Notes: a model not told the origin generated them from the letters alone. 53,945 nucleotides of DNA from DASUFI01 sp036274635 (GCA_036274635.1 DASUFI010000157.1:1-53945), one strand, 5' to 3'; counted from the first letter of the stretch, positions 10,385 to 20,305 are shown. Numbers and translations: made by a program.

Positions 10385-10417
10385 CGCCGTGCGGCGAGGC
10401 TGGTAAGGTCAAGCGGC

Positions 10418-10573
10418 ATGGCAAAGCGAGGCCGCAAGAAGAAGCCCGGCCGGAAGCCGCTCCGGGTGAAGATCACGGGCGACCCGTTCGCCGTGATCGA
10501 CCGGATGCTGGGCAGGCGTGGCTCTTCCCCGCAGCCGCCCCCGCGACGGTCCGCGCGGCGCAAGAGCGCATGA
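10418..10573 (+). CDS. Small very basic protein
   Basis: This 51-codon frame starts at ATG 10418 (MAKRGRKKKPGRKPL) and ends RRSARRKSA. A run of Lys/Arg with an AT-hook-like RGRKKKPGR suggests nucleic-acid binding. The start resembles the MAKTKRK arm of the ribbon-helix-helix protein of the same element. GGTAAGG lies about ten bases upstream. Its stop overlaps the ribosome-binding site of the next small gene. Real but uncertain; no family recognised. Confidence 0.45.
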   Translation: MAKRGRKKKPGRKPLRVKITGDPFAVIDRMLGRRGSSPQPPPRRSARRKSA

Positions 10574-10580
10574 GGCGGTC

Positions 10581-10769
10581 GTGACGGCGCGCCACTGGTT
10601 CCCCCGATGGGTTCCCGTGGCCGTACTGGCGCTGGTCATCTGGCGGGCGCTCTTCGACGACCACGCTCAGCTCACGCACGCCCCGGGACGGTGGGCCATC
10701 GCGGCCACCATCGTCATCGGATGGGGCATTGCGTCCCTAATCGACTACCGACGGAGCATGCGCAGGTAG
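10581..10769 (+). CDS. Small two-span membrane protein
   Basis: The 62-aa product starts at GTG 10581, with GAGG at 10572-10575, and overlaps nothing. It has two hydrophobic segments (WVPVAVLALVIWRALF and WAIAATIVIGWGIASLI) joined by a short polar loop and ends in a basic tail (DYRRSMRR). It is the last gene of the element before the right inverted repeat. Function unknown; a membrane-active or holin-like role is only speculation. Confidence 0.45.
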   Translation: MTARHWFPRWVPVAVLALVIWRALFDDHAQLTHAPGRWAIAATIVIGWGIASLIDYRRSMRR

Positions 10770-10801
10770 CGAGGAGCCCACCGGCACCCCGCCTAGCCTC
10801 C

Positions 10802-10842
10802 CCGTTCAACAGGGGAACACTTCCGGTTTTTTTTAATGTGAC
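10802..10842 (-). repeat. Right terminal inverted repeat of the element
   Basis: 10802-10825 is the exact complement of 6225-6248 (24 bp). 10827-10842 complements the left outer end with one base change. The T8 run (10827-10834) follows a short GGAA-CAC-TTCC hairpin, so this end may also act as a weak terminator for the transposase strand. The 152 bp from here to the next gene hold nothing recognisable. Confidence 0.8.
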
Positions 10843-10994
10843 GGTGCCGCGGCCTGCAGGGCGATGAGCGCAGACGTCCCCCGACGCGCCCCCGGGCCTC
10901 GCCGCGCGCATCGGTGCATCGCACGGTCGCTCGCGCGGACTGGCAGATGCGATGCCGGTCTCGCGCACGCTGCCTCCCGACCGCGCCGCGCCCC

Positions 10995-12491
10995 TCACCT
11001 CGCCCGATGCTTCGGCACGGCCAGGCGCACCTGGCTCACTGGGTCCTCGTACAGCACGTTGAAGCGCTCCGGGTCGCCGGCGAGCACCTCGCCCCAGTCG
11101 CCGGAGGGGACGAGCAGGTAGTCCAGGTCGAGGTCTTCGACGTGCCACTCGTTGGGAACGGGCGCCAGCCAGGACGCGCCGCGGGTCTCGCGGTAGAAGC
11201 GCATGGCGGGAGCGAGGAAGCGGTGCACCACGCGCAGCTGCACGTCGCGGTGTGGCAGGCGCAGCTGGCGCGCCTCCATGGTCTCGAAGGTGCGCCGCGC
11301 GCCGGCGTCCATGGGCCACAGCGTGAAGCGCTCGACCTGCAGCTCGGCCAGCTGCAGCGCGCCCCACGCGACCAGCAGGACCAGCGCGAGATTCGCCACG
11401 GGCCGCCACCGCCCCGCGAGGCCGCGCCGCACCAGCACGAGCGCGGGCAGCACCGTGAGCGGCAGCAGGTACAGGCCCGTGCGATCCGCGGGATAGAGCA
11501 GGCCGACCGCATGGTGCGCGACGACCAGGCCCGCCAGCGCCAGCAGCAGCGCGCCGCCCAGCAGCGCGAGCACGCGCTCGTCCCCGTCGGCGGGGCCGCC
11601 GCGCCGCAGCCAGCGCGGGCAGCGTGCGAGGAGCAGCACGAGCAGCAGCCCGGCCAGCGCGCGGCCGACGGGCAGCAGGCCGGCATGCAACAGCAGGCCG
11701 TGCTCGTATGGCACCCACGCCGCTGCGTGGTGCGAGAGGGATGGCCGGAGCAGCGTGTCCGCCGTGACCCACAGGCTGTCCGTCCCGACGATGAAGGCCG
11801 CCTGCGTGACGCCCAGCAGGGTCGGCACCAGCACCGCCGCCGCCAGCACCGCGCCAGGCAGCAGCAGCGCGGCGAGGCGCCCCGCGCGCCGCGGCCCCGC
11901 CAGCCACGCCGCGCCCAGCAGCCCCAGCGCCGCGGGCGCGAAGGCCAGGTTCGCGGTGACGCACAGGCCCAGCAGCAGCGAGGCTCGCCACCACGCGCGG
12001 GGACGCGGGTCGCCGGCCGCACCGGCATCCAGTGCCTCCAGCAGCACGATCGCCGCCCACAGGAGCAGCGCCAGCGCGAGTCCGTAGCCGCGCGCGGCCA
12101 CCAGAAGGTCGAGCACCAGCGGGTTGGCCGCCAGCAGGACGAGGGCCAGCAGGTGCAGCGGGCCGTCGCCGCAGGCGCGGCGCGCGAGGCGGCGCAGCGC
12201 CAGCAGACAGAGCACCGCGCCCAGCAGCGCCGGCAGACGCAGCGTCAGCTCCGAGGTCCCGAAGGCGTGCACGGAGAGCCAAGCCAGCGCGGTGTGGAGC
12301 ACGTGGTCGTTGGCCTGCCAGGCCGTGAACATCGTGGCGACGGGCCGGTCGAGGTACAGCAGCCAGGTGAGCGCCTCGTCATGGCTGACGGCCTGCGTCG
12401 CGGCGCGGTAGACGCACAGACCGAACAGGCCCAGCAGCAAGCCGTCGCCCATGCGGACCGCCGCGGACGGCGGGCGGCGCGTGGGCCACAC
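10995..12491 (-). CDS. GT-C fold glycosyltransferase family 39-like membrane protein
   Basis: The 498-aa polytopic protein has about 10-12 membrane segments. The first periplasmic loop carries the acidic SHDEALTW motif typical of GT-C enzymes (ArnT/PMT type), which transfer sugars from polyprenyl-phosphate donors on the outer face of the membrane. The C-terminal about 110 residues are soluble. GTG 12491 begins 2 nt after the upstream stop and gives a positively charged N-terminus before the first membrane segment; ATG 12452 is the alternative. It is third in a tight minus-strand run after thiO and a small secreted protein. Donor and acceptor cannot be told from sequence. Confidence 0.75.
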   Translation of the reverse strand: MWPTRRPPSAAVRMGDGLLLGLFGLCVYRAATQAVSHDEALTWLLYLDRPVATMFTAWQANDHVLHTALAWLSVHAFGTSELTLRLPALLGAVLCLLALRRLARRACGDGPLHLLALVLLAANPLVLDLLVAARGYGLALALLLWAAIVLLEALDAGAAGDPRPRAWWRASLLLGLCVTANLAFAPAALGLLGAAWLAGPRRAGRLAALLLPGAVLAAAVLVPTLLGVTQAAFIVGTDSLWVTADTLLRPSLSHHAAAWVPYEHGLLLHAGLLPVGRALAGLLLVLLLARCPRWLRRGGPADGDERVLALLGGALLLALAGLVVAHHAVGLLYPADRTGLYLLPLTVLPALVLVRRGLAGRWRPVANLALVLLVAWGALQLAELQVERFTLWPMDAGARRTFETMEARQLRLPHRDVQLRVVHRFLAPAMRFYRETRGASWLAPVPNEWHVEDLDLDYLLVPSGDWGEVLAGDPERFNVLYEDPVSQVRLAVPKHRAR

Positions 12492-12493
12492 CG

Positions 12494-12964
12494 TCAGGGC
12501 TCGCCCAGCTCCAGGGCGGCGAGGCGCAGGCGCGCGGGCGGCGCGGGCGGCTTCTCGCGCGCCACGAACTCCAGCAGGTGCGCGCCGCGCCCCACCCACA
12601 CGCTGCCGAGGTCGCTGCGCAGCCCGCGCCTGGTGGGCCGCCAGCCGTCGCGCGGCGGCGAGAGGCGCTGGCCGTCCAGCACCACCTCGAAGAGCAGGCC
12701 TTCCGGCCCGCCTTGCCAGCTCAGGGCGAGCCGGCACGTGGCCGCCTCGTCCGTCGAGAACTCGCAGGCCCAGCGCGTGCCCGGCTTGGGGAAGGACAGC
12801 TCCACCAGCGAAGGCGTGTCCGGCGCGGAGAGCACCGGCGGCGCCGCGTCGGGCGCGCGGCCGTCGCGCGTCCAGGCCGCTCCAGCCAGGTCCACCACCT
12901 GCGGCGCGGGGTCCGCCGGCGCGAGCAGCAGCACGGTGGCGAGCAGCGCGGCCGCGCGCCTCAC
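12494..12964 (-). CDS. Small exported protein of unknown function
   Basis: GTG 12964 overlaps the thiO stop in the arrangement GTGA. The 156-aa product begins with a signal-peptide-like RRAAALLATVLLLAPADPAP. The rest is a beta-rich domain (GTRWACEFSTDEAATCRLAL, LLFEVVLDGQRL, AHLLEFVARE) reminiscent of a carbohydrate-binding-module-like sandwich with two cysteines. Its stop lies 2 nt before the glycosyltransferase start, so the two probably work at the same envelope site. No family recognised. Confidence 0.6.
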   Translation of the reverse strand: MRRAAALLATVLLLAPADPAPQVVDLAGAAWTRDGRAPDAAPPVLSAPDTPSLVELSFPKPGTRWACEFSTDEAATCRLALSWQGGPEGLLFEVVLDGQRLSPPRDGWRPTRRGLRSDLGSVWVGRGAHLLEFVAREKPPAPPARLRLAALELGEP

Positions 12965-14091
12965 GGCACGGCCACCAGCGCGGCCTGCGGATCGATGGGC
13001 CGCGGCGCGTACGGGGCGATGTCCACGCTCGGCGCGCGCCCGGTCAGCACGTCGGCCACCACCGCGGCCGTGATGGGCGCGAGCAGGATGCCGTTGCGGT
13101 AGTGCCCCGTCGCGAGCACCAGGCCCGGCACCTCCGGCACCGGCCCCAGGTACGGCAGACGGTCGGGCGTGCCCGGCCGCAGCCCGGCCCACCACGTCTC
13201 GGCTTCCATGCCCGCCGTGGCCGGCACCAGCGCGCGCGCCGCCGCGCGCAGACGGGCGATGGCCTCGGGCGTGGTCCAGTCGTCGAAGCCCGCGTCCTCC
13301 ATGGTGGTGCCCACGAGGATGCGCCCGTCGCGGCGCGGCACGAGGTAGCTGTCGCCGTTGTTCACCGTGGGGCCGATGAGGCCGGGCGGGCCGCGCAGCA
13401 GCAGAATTTGTCCGCGCACGGGGCGCAACTGCACCGACAGGCCGAGCTGCTGCGCGAGCTGGCCGCTCCACGGCCCCGCCGCCAGCACCACGGCCTCGGC
13501 CTCGAGCAGCTGGCCCGACTCCGTGAGCGCGCCGCGGATGCCGCGCGGGCCGCGCACCAAGGCCTGCACCGGGCAGCGGCTGCTCACCAGCACGCCGAGG
13601 TCCGCCGCGCGCAGGCGCAGCGCGGCCATCAGCCGCGGCGGCCGCACGCGCGCCGAGCGCGGCTGCCAGCCCGCGCCGCTGACCGAGGCCGCGAAGCCCG
13701 GCTGCAGCGCGTCCAGCCGCACGCGGTCGAGGTGCTCCGTGTGGAAGCCCAGCGCCGCACGCCGCCGGCTCTCGTCCGCGACCGTGGCGGCCGAGAGCCC
13801 CGCGCCCTCCGGGTAGAGCATCCCCGACATCTCGTACTCGGCATCGATGCCCGTGTGCTCCCGCAGCTCCCCCACGAAGTCCGGGTACATGGCCTCGCTG
13901 CGCAGGCACAGCTCGACGAGCGCCCGCGGGTAGTGCCACGGGCTGCTCGGCGTCAGCAGGCCGGCCGCGACCCAGCTCGCGCGCTGGCCGGGGGTCTCGC
14001 GCTCGGCGAGCTGGACGTCGTGGCCCTCGGCCGCCAGCGCGCAGGCGCTGGAGAGTCCGATGACGCCGCCGCCGACGATGAGGACCTGCAT
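12961..14091 (-). CDS. thiO: Glycine oxidase ThiO (FAD-dependent oxidoreductase)
   Basis: The 376-aa DAO-superfamily flavoenzyme would oxidise glycine to iminoglycine for the thiazole half of thiamine. The dinucleotide fold is at the N-terminus (VLIVGGGVIGLSSACALA). Other family marks are SWVAAGLLTP near residue 40, RPVRGQILLL in the middle and the C-terminal flavin-contact region ATGHYRNGILLAPITA. Start ATG 14091 places the Rossmann glycines at residues 7-12, as usual. The next two genes overlap or abut it but have no visible link to thiamine. D-amino-acid or other amine oxidase activity cannot be excluded, because no thiG or thiS lies in the window. The 179 bp upstream of it hold nothing recognisable. 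Confidence 0.85.
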   Translation of the reverse strand: MQVLIVGGGVIGLSSACALAAEGHDVQLAERETPGQRASWVAAGLLTPSSPWHYPRALVELCLRSEAMYPDFVGELREHTGIDAEYEMSGMLYPEGAGLSAATVADESRRRAALGFHTEHLDRVRLDALQPGFAASVSGAGWQPRSARVRPPRLMAALRLRAADLGVLVSSRCPVQALVRGPRGIRGALTESGQLLEAEAVVLAAGPWSGQLAQQLGLSVQLRPVRGQILLLRGPPGLIGPTVNNGDSYLVPRRDGRILVGTTMEDAGFDDWTTPEAIARLRAAARALVPATAGMEAETWWAGLRPGTPDRLPYLGPVPEVPGLVLATGHYRNGILLAPITAAVVADVLTGRAPSVDIAPYAPRPIDPQAALVAVP

Positions 14092-14270
14092 GGCGACGTT
14101 CTAACACCGCCGCGGCGGCGGGCGAAGGGCGGCGGCTCAGCGCGCGCAGGACGGCTCAGCCGGCGTGATGGCACAGGCCGATACGCTCGAACGGGCGCGG
14201 CTCAGGCTGCACGCCCGGATCAGCGCACGCCCCTTCCACGCAGCGCAGCTCCTGCCTACCATGCCCCGCC

Positions 14271-14702
14271 GTGAGCACCTCCCGCCCCGCCGGCCGCGGC
14301 GCCGACCACCACCCCACGCAGTTCGTGCGGCGCCTCGTGCTCGAGCTGCTGCACGACCCGCGCGTCGACGCCTTCTGGCTGGAGGGCGAGGACGAGTCCA
14401 TCCAGTGGCCGCCCTACGCGCGCCTCGACCTGCACTTCTCGGTGCCCGAGCCGTACCTGCAGGCCGTGCGCGGCGAGTTCCTGGCCACGCTGCGCCGCGC
14501 CGACGCCGTGACGGACTTCTCGCAGCAGGACGCGCCGCTGCAGGGCTTCGCGGGCAGCGCGAAGCTGTCGGACGGCACGCCGCTCACGTACCGGTTGGAG
14601 CGCAGCAGCCAGATCGCGAAGGTGCCGCGGCGCGCGGTGAACGTGCTGCTGGATCGCAGTGGCGGGCTGCTGGTGCCGGCGCTGTCGTTCGAGAAGCGCT
14701 GA
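14271..14702 (+). CDS. Hypothetical protein
   Basis: The 143-aa soluble protein starts at GTG 14271. It has an amphipathic helix (FVRRLVLELLHDPRVDAFWL), a beta segment (ARLDLHFSVPEPYL) and a basic C-terminal half (RAVNVLLDRSGGLLVPAL). I do not recognise a family. It converges on the DUF4926-like gene, with only 7 bp between stops. Codon composition matches the surrounding chromosome, which supports a real gene. No further function can be proposed. Confidence 0.5.
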   Translation: MSTSRPAGRGADHHPTQFVRRLVLELLHDPRVDAFWLEGEDESIQWPPYARLDLHFSVPEPYLQAVRGEFLATLRRADAVTDFSQQDAPLQGFAGSAKLSDGTPLTYRLERSSQIAKVPRRAVNVLLDRSGGLLVPALSFEKR

Positions 14703-14709
14703 AGCGCCT

Positions 14710-14943
14710 TCAGGCCTTCTTGCCGGCCGGCCTCACCGCGATGATGTCGTCGTGTGCGGCCGGTCGCAGGTCCCGCACCGGCAGGGTGACGACCGCCTTG
14801 GTCTCCCCGGAGGCCCGCAGGAACTCGACCTCGACCGCATCGTCCCCGAGCAACTCGACGAGGGTGCCCAGATCGCCCGTGCGCAGACCATGCTCCGGCA
14901 GATCTCGCACCAGCACGACGGTGCCCAGCAGCTTGAGCCTCAC
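14710..14943 (-). CDS. DUF4926-like small protein (copy 2)
   Basis: The 77-aa protein has the small SH3-like barrel pattern of DUF4926: TVVLVRDLPEHGLRTGDLGT, then VEVEFLRASGETKAVVTL and DLRP. GTG 14943 has GAGGG about 7 nt upstream. The family is often encoded beside DUF6883 or other small proteins and has been viewed as toxin-antitoxin-like, without proof. A paralogue lies immediately upstream on the same strand. The C-terminus adds a short HDDIIAVRPAGKKA tail missing from that paralogue. Confidence 0.7.
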   Translation of the reverse strand: MRLKLLGTVVLVRDLPEHGLRTGDLGTLVELLGDDAVEVEFLRASGETKAVVTLPVRDLRPAAHDDIIAVRPAGKKA

Positions 14944-14973
14944 GTCCAGCCCTCGGCCCCCATCCCCCGCACC

Positions 14974-15147
14974 TCAATCCTGCCGCAGCGTGACGATGGC
15001 GCGGATCTCCCCCGACACGCTCACGAACTCGACGTCGACGTCTTCGGCGCCGCGGACGTCCACGATGGCCCCGAGGTCCCCGCGCTGCAGCCCGCTCTGC
15101 GGCAGGTCCTTGAGCAGCATGACCGTATCCAGCACGTGGAAGGTCAT
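14974..15147 (-). CDS. DUF4926-like small protein (copy 1)
   Basis: The 57-aa protein starts at ATG 15147, with GGAGG about 8 nt upstream, which beats an in-frame upstream ATG. It shows the same pattern as its downstream neighbour: DTVMLLKDLPQSGLQRGDLG, then VDVEFVSVSGEIRAIVTL. It stops right after that strand (RQD). The pair appears to be a local duplication with 30 bp between genes. No partner such as DUF6883 is seen next to it. Confidence 0.7.
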   Translation of the reverse strand: MTFHVLDTVMLLKDLPQSGLQRGDLGAIVDVRGAEDVDVEFVSVSGEIRAIVTLRQD

Positions 15148-15204
15148 CGGATGTCCTCCCGAAAGACGCGGCCAGCCTGGCACGGACCCGACGGGCGGGC
15201 GGGG

Positions 15205-17127
<1,923 letters not shown>

Positions 17128-17152
17128 GGCACGAAGGCGCTGGCGGCTTCCG

Positions 17153-17518
17153 TCAGCGCCCCTTCCGGCCCGCGTGCTCCGCCACCACCACGGTGTGGAT
17201 GCCGCCGCGCACGTAGAAGTCTCCCTCGATGCGCATGCGGCGCGGCTTCACCGCGGCGACGAGGTCGTCCAGCACGCGGTTGGTCACGTCCTCGTGGAAG
17301 TGGCCCTCGTCGCGGAAGCTCCAGAGGTAGAGCTTGAGGCTCTTCAGCTCCACGCACAGCTTGTCGGGCACGTAGCTGATGCGGAAGGTCGCGAAGTCCG
17401 GCTGGCCGGTCTTCGGGCACAGGCAGGTGAACTCCGGGCAGTCGAAGCGGATCTCGTACTCGCGGCCGGGGCGCGGGTTGGCGAAGGTCTCGAGCGACTT
17501 GCTGGGGCGCGTGGGCAT
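17153..17518 (-). CDS. queF: NADPH-dependent 7-cyano-7-deazaguanine reductase
   Basis: The 121-aa enzyme is the short, unimodular QueF, which reduces preQ0 to preQ1 in queuosine synthesis. Catalytic Cys34 and Asp41 lie in FTCLCPKTGQPDF. The substrate-binding QueF motif is ELKSLKLYLWSFRDEGHFHE. Start ATG 17518 gives the standard length; an in-frame codon at 17554 would add 12 residues upstream of the family's usual start. No other queuosine gene is in the window, although the enzyme implies that the host makes queuosine-modified tRNA. Confidence 0.93.
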   Translation of the reverse strand: MPTRPSKSLETFANPRPGREYEIRFDCPEFTCLCPKTGQPDFATFRISYVPDKLCVELKSLKLYLWSFRDEGHFHEDVTNRVLDDLVAAVKPRRMRIEGDFYVRGGIHTVVVAEHAGRKGR

Positions 17519-17562
17519 CCCCGCAGTGTCGCCGCGGGCGGCGCGCGCGGTCAACGCCCGCC

Positions 17563-17591
17563 TTGAACGGCCGCCGGGGCGCGGCTAGCGT
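17563..17591 (+). promoter_or_regulatory. Candidate sigma70-type promoter of the nitroreductase/FHA pair
   Basis: TTGAAC (17563-17568) and TAGCGT (17586-17591) are separated by 17 bp. The GTG start of the next gene is at 17623, with GGAGA at 17610-17614. The -10 matches the consensus at only three positions. Confidence 0.35.
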
Positions 17592-17622
17592 CCGCGCGGC
17601 GTGCCTCTCGCGGAGAACCTGC

Positions 17623-19335
17623 GTGGCCCTTTTCCGTCGACGACCGCCGGCCGCGCCGGCCGCGCCACCCGAGCCGCCCGGCACGCTCGAGGCGCGCAAC
17701 CGCGAGACCGACCGCATGCTCGCGTATCACGAGCGCACCAAGCACAGCTACGCCACGGTCTACGGCGGCGGCTGGTCGCTGGACTGGGACAACCAGCCCA
17801 ACCCCTTCCGCCGCTACGACGGCGCGCCGCGCCTGGAGCTGGCTGCGGCGCGCACGCTGCCGCGCGAGCTGCTGCCGCTGCGCGCGACGGGCGAGGTGCT
17901 GCGCGCGCTGGGCGAGCCGGCGCCCGCGGACGGCTGGCGCGGCGACGGCGCGACCACGCTCTCGGCCCTGCTCTGGCACGCGCTGGCCGTCTCGGCGTGG
18001 AAGCAGGTGCCGGGCACCGACGTGCGCTACTCGCTGCGCGTCAATCCGAGCTCGGGCAACCTCCACCCGACGGACGCGCACGTGCTCACGGCGGGCCTGC
18101 CCGGTGCGCCCGACGCGGCCTTCCACTACGACGCGCGCCGTCACGCGCTCGAGCGGCGGCGCGACGGCCCGGCTGCCGAGGCGCTGGCCGCCGCGTGCGG
18201 CCTGCCCGCCGGTGGCCGCGGCGCCGTGGTCGTGCTCACGTCGGTGTTCTGGCGCGAGGCCTGGAAGTACCGCGAGCGCGCCTACCGCTACTGCCTCCAC
18301 GACGCGGGCCACGCCGCCGGCTGCCTCGCCGCGGCCGCGCGCGCGCTGGACCTGCCCTGCGAGCTGCACCTGCTCTGGCCCGACCTGCAGGTCGAGGAGC
18401 TGCTGGCCCTGCGCGGCGGCGACGAGCGACCGCTCGTGGTGCTGGACCTGCGCACGGGACGCGGCGTGCCGGCGCCGCAGCGCGCGGCCGAGCTGGCGGC
18501 GCGCCTGTCACCGGCGGCGGGGATGCCCAACCGCCTGTCGGCCGAGGTCTTCGACTGGCCGCTCATCGACGGCATGCACGCGAGCACGCTCGTGGAGCGC
18601 GCCGGCTGCCCGCAGGTGGCGCCGCCCGGTGACCCCCTGCAGGACACGCCACGCGGCTCGCCGCCGCTGGAAGGCCCGCGCGAGCCGCTGCCGCTTCCGC
18701 AGGGGCCGCCCGCCGCCGAGCCTTTCGCTCGCGCCGCGCGGCGGCGCCGCTCGGCCATCGACTACGAGCCGGACGTGCGCATGTCGCTGCAGGACTTCGC
18801 GGGCCTGCTCTTCGAGGCCACACGTCTGCCGCGCGCGGACGCGCTGGGCAACCTCGACGGCGGCGAGCCGCGGCGGCTGGTGGAGCTGTACGCCTACGTC
18901 CACCGCGTGGACGGCATCGAGCCGGGCTGCTGGCGCTACCTGCCCGAGCGCCACGCGCTGCTGCTCGTGCGCGCCGGCGACTGCCGCTCGGCGGCGGCCG
19001 GCCTGTCGCTGGGCCAGGAGCTGGCGGGCCATGCCGTGGCGGCCTTCTCCATGGTCGCGGACCTGCAGCGGGCCGGCGCGGCCTTCGGCAACCGCGGCTA
19101 TCGCTGCGCGCACGTCGAGGCCGGGCTGATCGGGCAGGGCCTGTACCTCGCGGCCACGGCCCGCGGCTGGGAGGCCACGGGCATCGGGGCCTTCTTCGAC
19201 GAGGACGTGCACCGCTGGCTGGGACTGCGCGGAAGCGCGCGGCAGGTGATCTACCATCACAGCATCGGGCGCGCGGCGCCCGACCCCCGCCTGGTGGACA
19301 GCGACGAGGCCGTCGACATGCGAGACCGTGCGTGA
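17623..19335 (+). CDS. Tandem SagB/ThcOx-type nitroreductase (two domains)
   Basis: The 570-aa flavoprotein contains two consecutive SagB-like FMN domains. The N-terminal half has YHERTKHSYATVYGGGW and LDWDNQPNPFRRYDG, followed by NPSSGNLHPTDAHVL, the SagB signature. The second half begins RRRRSAIDYEPDVRMSL and ends IGQGLYLAATARGWEATGIG. SagB enzymes oxidise azolines to azoles in peptide natural products, but many single homologues have other, unknown substrates. No cyclodehydratase or precursor gene is visible here. GTG 17623 is chosen for its GGAGA box and typical N-terminus. Its stop overlaps the FHA gene as GTGA, so the two are co-translated. Confidence 0.82.
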   Translation: MALFRRRPPAAPAAPPEPPGTLEARNRETDRMLAYHERTKHSYATVYGGGWSLDWDNQPNPFRRYDGAPRLELAAARTLPRELLPLRATGEVLRALGEPAPADGWRGDGATTLSALLWHALAVSAWKQVPGTDVRYSLRVNPSSGNLHPTDAHVLTAGLPGAPDAAFHYDARRHALERRRDGPAAEALAAACGLPAGGRGAVVVLTSVFWREAWKYRERAYRYCLHDAGHAAGCLAAAARALDLPCELHLLWPDLQVEELLALRGGDERPLVVLDLRTGRGVPAPQRAAELAARLSPAAGMPNRLSAEVFDWPLIDGMHASTLVERAGCPQVAPPGDPLQDTPRGSPPLEGPREPLPLPQGPPAAEPFARAARRRRSAIDYEPDVRMSLQDFAGLLFEATRLPRADALGNLDGGEPRRLVELYAYVHRVDGIEPGCWRYLPERHALLLVRAGDCRSAAAGLSLGQELAGHAVAAFSMVADLQRAGAAFGNRGYRCAHVEAGLIGQGLYLAATARGWEATGIGAFFDEDVHRWLGLRGSARQVIYHHSIGRAAPDPRLVDSDEAVDMRDRA

Positions 19336-20297
19336 GCGAGCTCGTGCCCCAGCCACAGCCGCTCCCGCAGGCCGCGCCGCAGCCGCGCGTCCTGGTCATC
19401 CGAGACCACCGCGTGGTGCGCGAGGTGCGCGTGACGCAGCCGCTGCGCATCGGGCGCCTCCCGGACAACGACCTCGTGATCGACGACGAGCTGGTCTCCG
19501 GCTACCACGGGCGCATCGAGCGCGCCGGGCCGGGCTGGCGCTACACGGACCTCGGCAGCACGAACGGCTCGATCGTGTCGGCCGGCCCGACGCTGCGCGC
19601 GCAGCAGAGCGTGGCGCTGGACGAGGACGTGCAGATCCTCCTGGGCGCCACCGTGCTCGACGTGCGCGTGCAGGACCAGCGCGTGGCGGCCGACAGACCC
19701 GCCGCGCCGACCGCGCCGCTGCGACCGCGCGTGCTCATCGTGGCCGGCGGGCGGCGCGAGCTGCGGCCGCTGCCCGAGGCCGGCGGTGCCCTGGGGCGCG
19801 GCCCGGGCGTGGAGGTCACCGTGCCGGATCCCTCGGTGTCGCAGCGGCACGCGCTGATCCGCCGCGAGGGCGCGGGCTACGTGCTCGAGGACGCGGGCAG
19901 CCGCAACGGCACCCGGCTGGGGATCGAGCGCCTGGTGGGGCCGCGGCCGCTGCCGTCGGGCAGCCACGTCATCCTGGGCGAGGTCGACCTGCTCTTCGTG
20001 CACGACGGAGCGCCCGAGCCGGATCCCGACGCGGTCTTTGCGCACCTGCGCGGCGCGGGCCAGCTGGGGCGCATCGCGGAGCAGTCCGCGCGGCGCGACC
20101 TGCAGCGCGGCACGCGCACGCTGGGCGAGATCCTCGTGCTCTCCGGCGCGGTCACGCCGGGCGGGTGGGTGGAGGCGGCCGCGTCGGCGCACGGCGAGCC
20201 AGCCCCGCCGCCAGCGCCGCACCGGCTGCGGGCGCTGCTCATCGTGACGCTGCTGGCGGCGCTGGGCGTCCTGGCCTGGCTGATCGCGAAGCGCTGA
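19332..20297 (+). CDS. Double FHA-domain membrane protein
   Basis: The 321-aa protein has two forkhead-associated domains, which bind phosphothreonine peptides. FHA1 is at about residues 20-105 (RIGRLPDNDLVIDD, VSGYHGRIER, DLGSTNGS) and FHA2 at about 140-235 (LGRGPGVEVTVPDPSVSQRH, DAGSRNGT). The linker to the C-terminus is acidic. One C-terminal membrane segment follows (ALLIVTLLAALGVLAWLIAK), so both FHA domains face the cytoplasm as a tail-anchored protein. It overlaps the SagB-like gene by 4 nt. It may recruit phosphorylated partners to the membrane; no kinase gene lies next to it. Confidence 0.85.
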   Translation: MSELVPQPQPLPQAAPQPRVLVIRDHRVVREVRVTQPLRIGRLPDNDLVIDDELVSGYHGRIERAGPGWRYTDLGSTNGSIVSAGPTLRAQQSVALDEDVQILLGATVLDVRVQDQRVAADRPAAPTAPLRPRVLIVAGGRRELRPLPEAGGALGRGPGVEVTVPDPSVSQRHALIRREGAGYVLEDAGSRNGTRLGIERLVGPRPLPSGSHVILGEVDLLFVHDGAPEPDPDAVFAHLRGAGQLGRIAEQSARRDLQRGTRTLGEILVLSGAVTPGGWVEAAASAHGEPAPPPAPHRLRALLIVTLLAALGVLAWLIAKR

Positions 20298-20305
20298 GGC
20301 GCGGC

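Larger units (their letters stand above)
6178..10842. mobile_element. IS1595/ISXO2-type element with passenger genes (about 4.7 kb)
   Basis: The outer ends match as inverted repeats: GTCACGTTAAAAAAA at 6178-6192 and the complement of 10827-10842 (GTCACATTAAAAAAAA). Inside them lies a perfect 24-bp inverted repeat, 6225-6248 against 10802-10825. Between the ends are a DDE transposase and six other genes, on both strands, with visibly lower GC than the flanks. The element sits between two convergent chromosomal genes without interrupting either. The 8 bp next to each end (6170-6177 and 10843-10850) do not match, so no target duplication is recognisable. IS1595-family elements that carry passenger genes, including methylases, are known; this particular set is not one I recognise. 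Confidence 0.8.

Noticed and set aside
6170..10850. Target-site duplication around the element
   Set aside because: The 8 bp next to the two ends (GCATCGTG and GGTGCCGC) do not match, and shifting the ends by one or two bases does not help.
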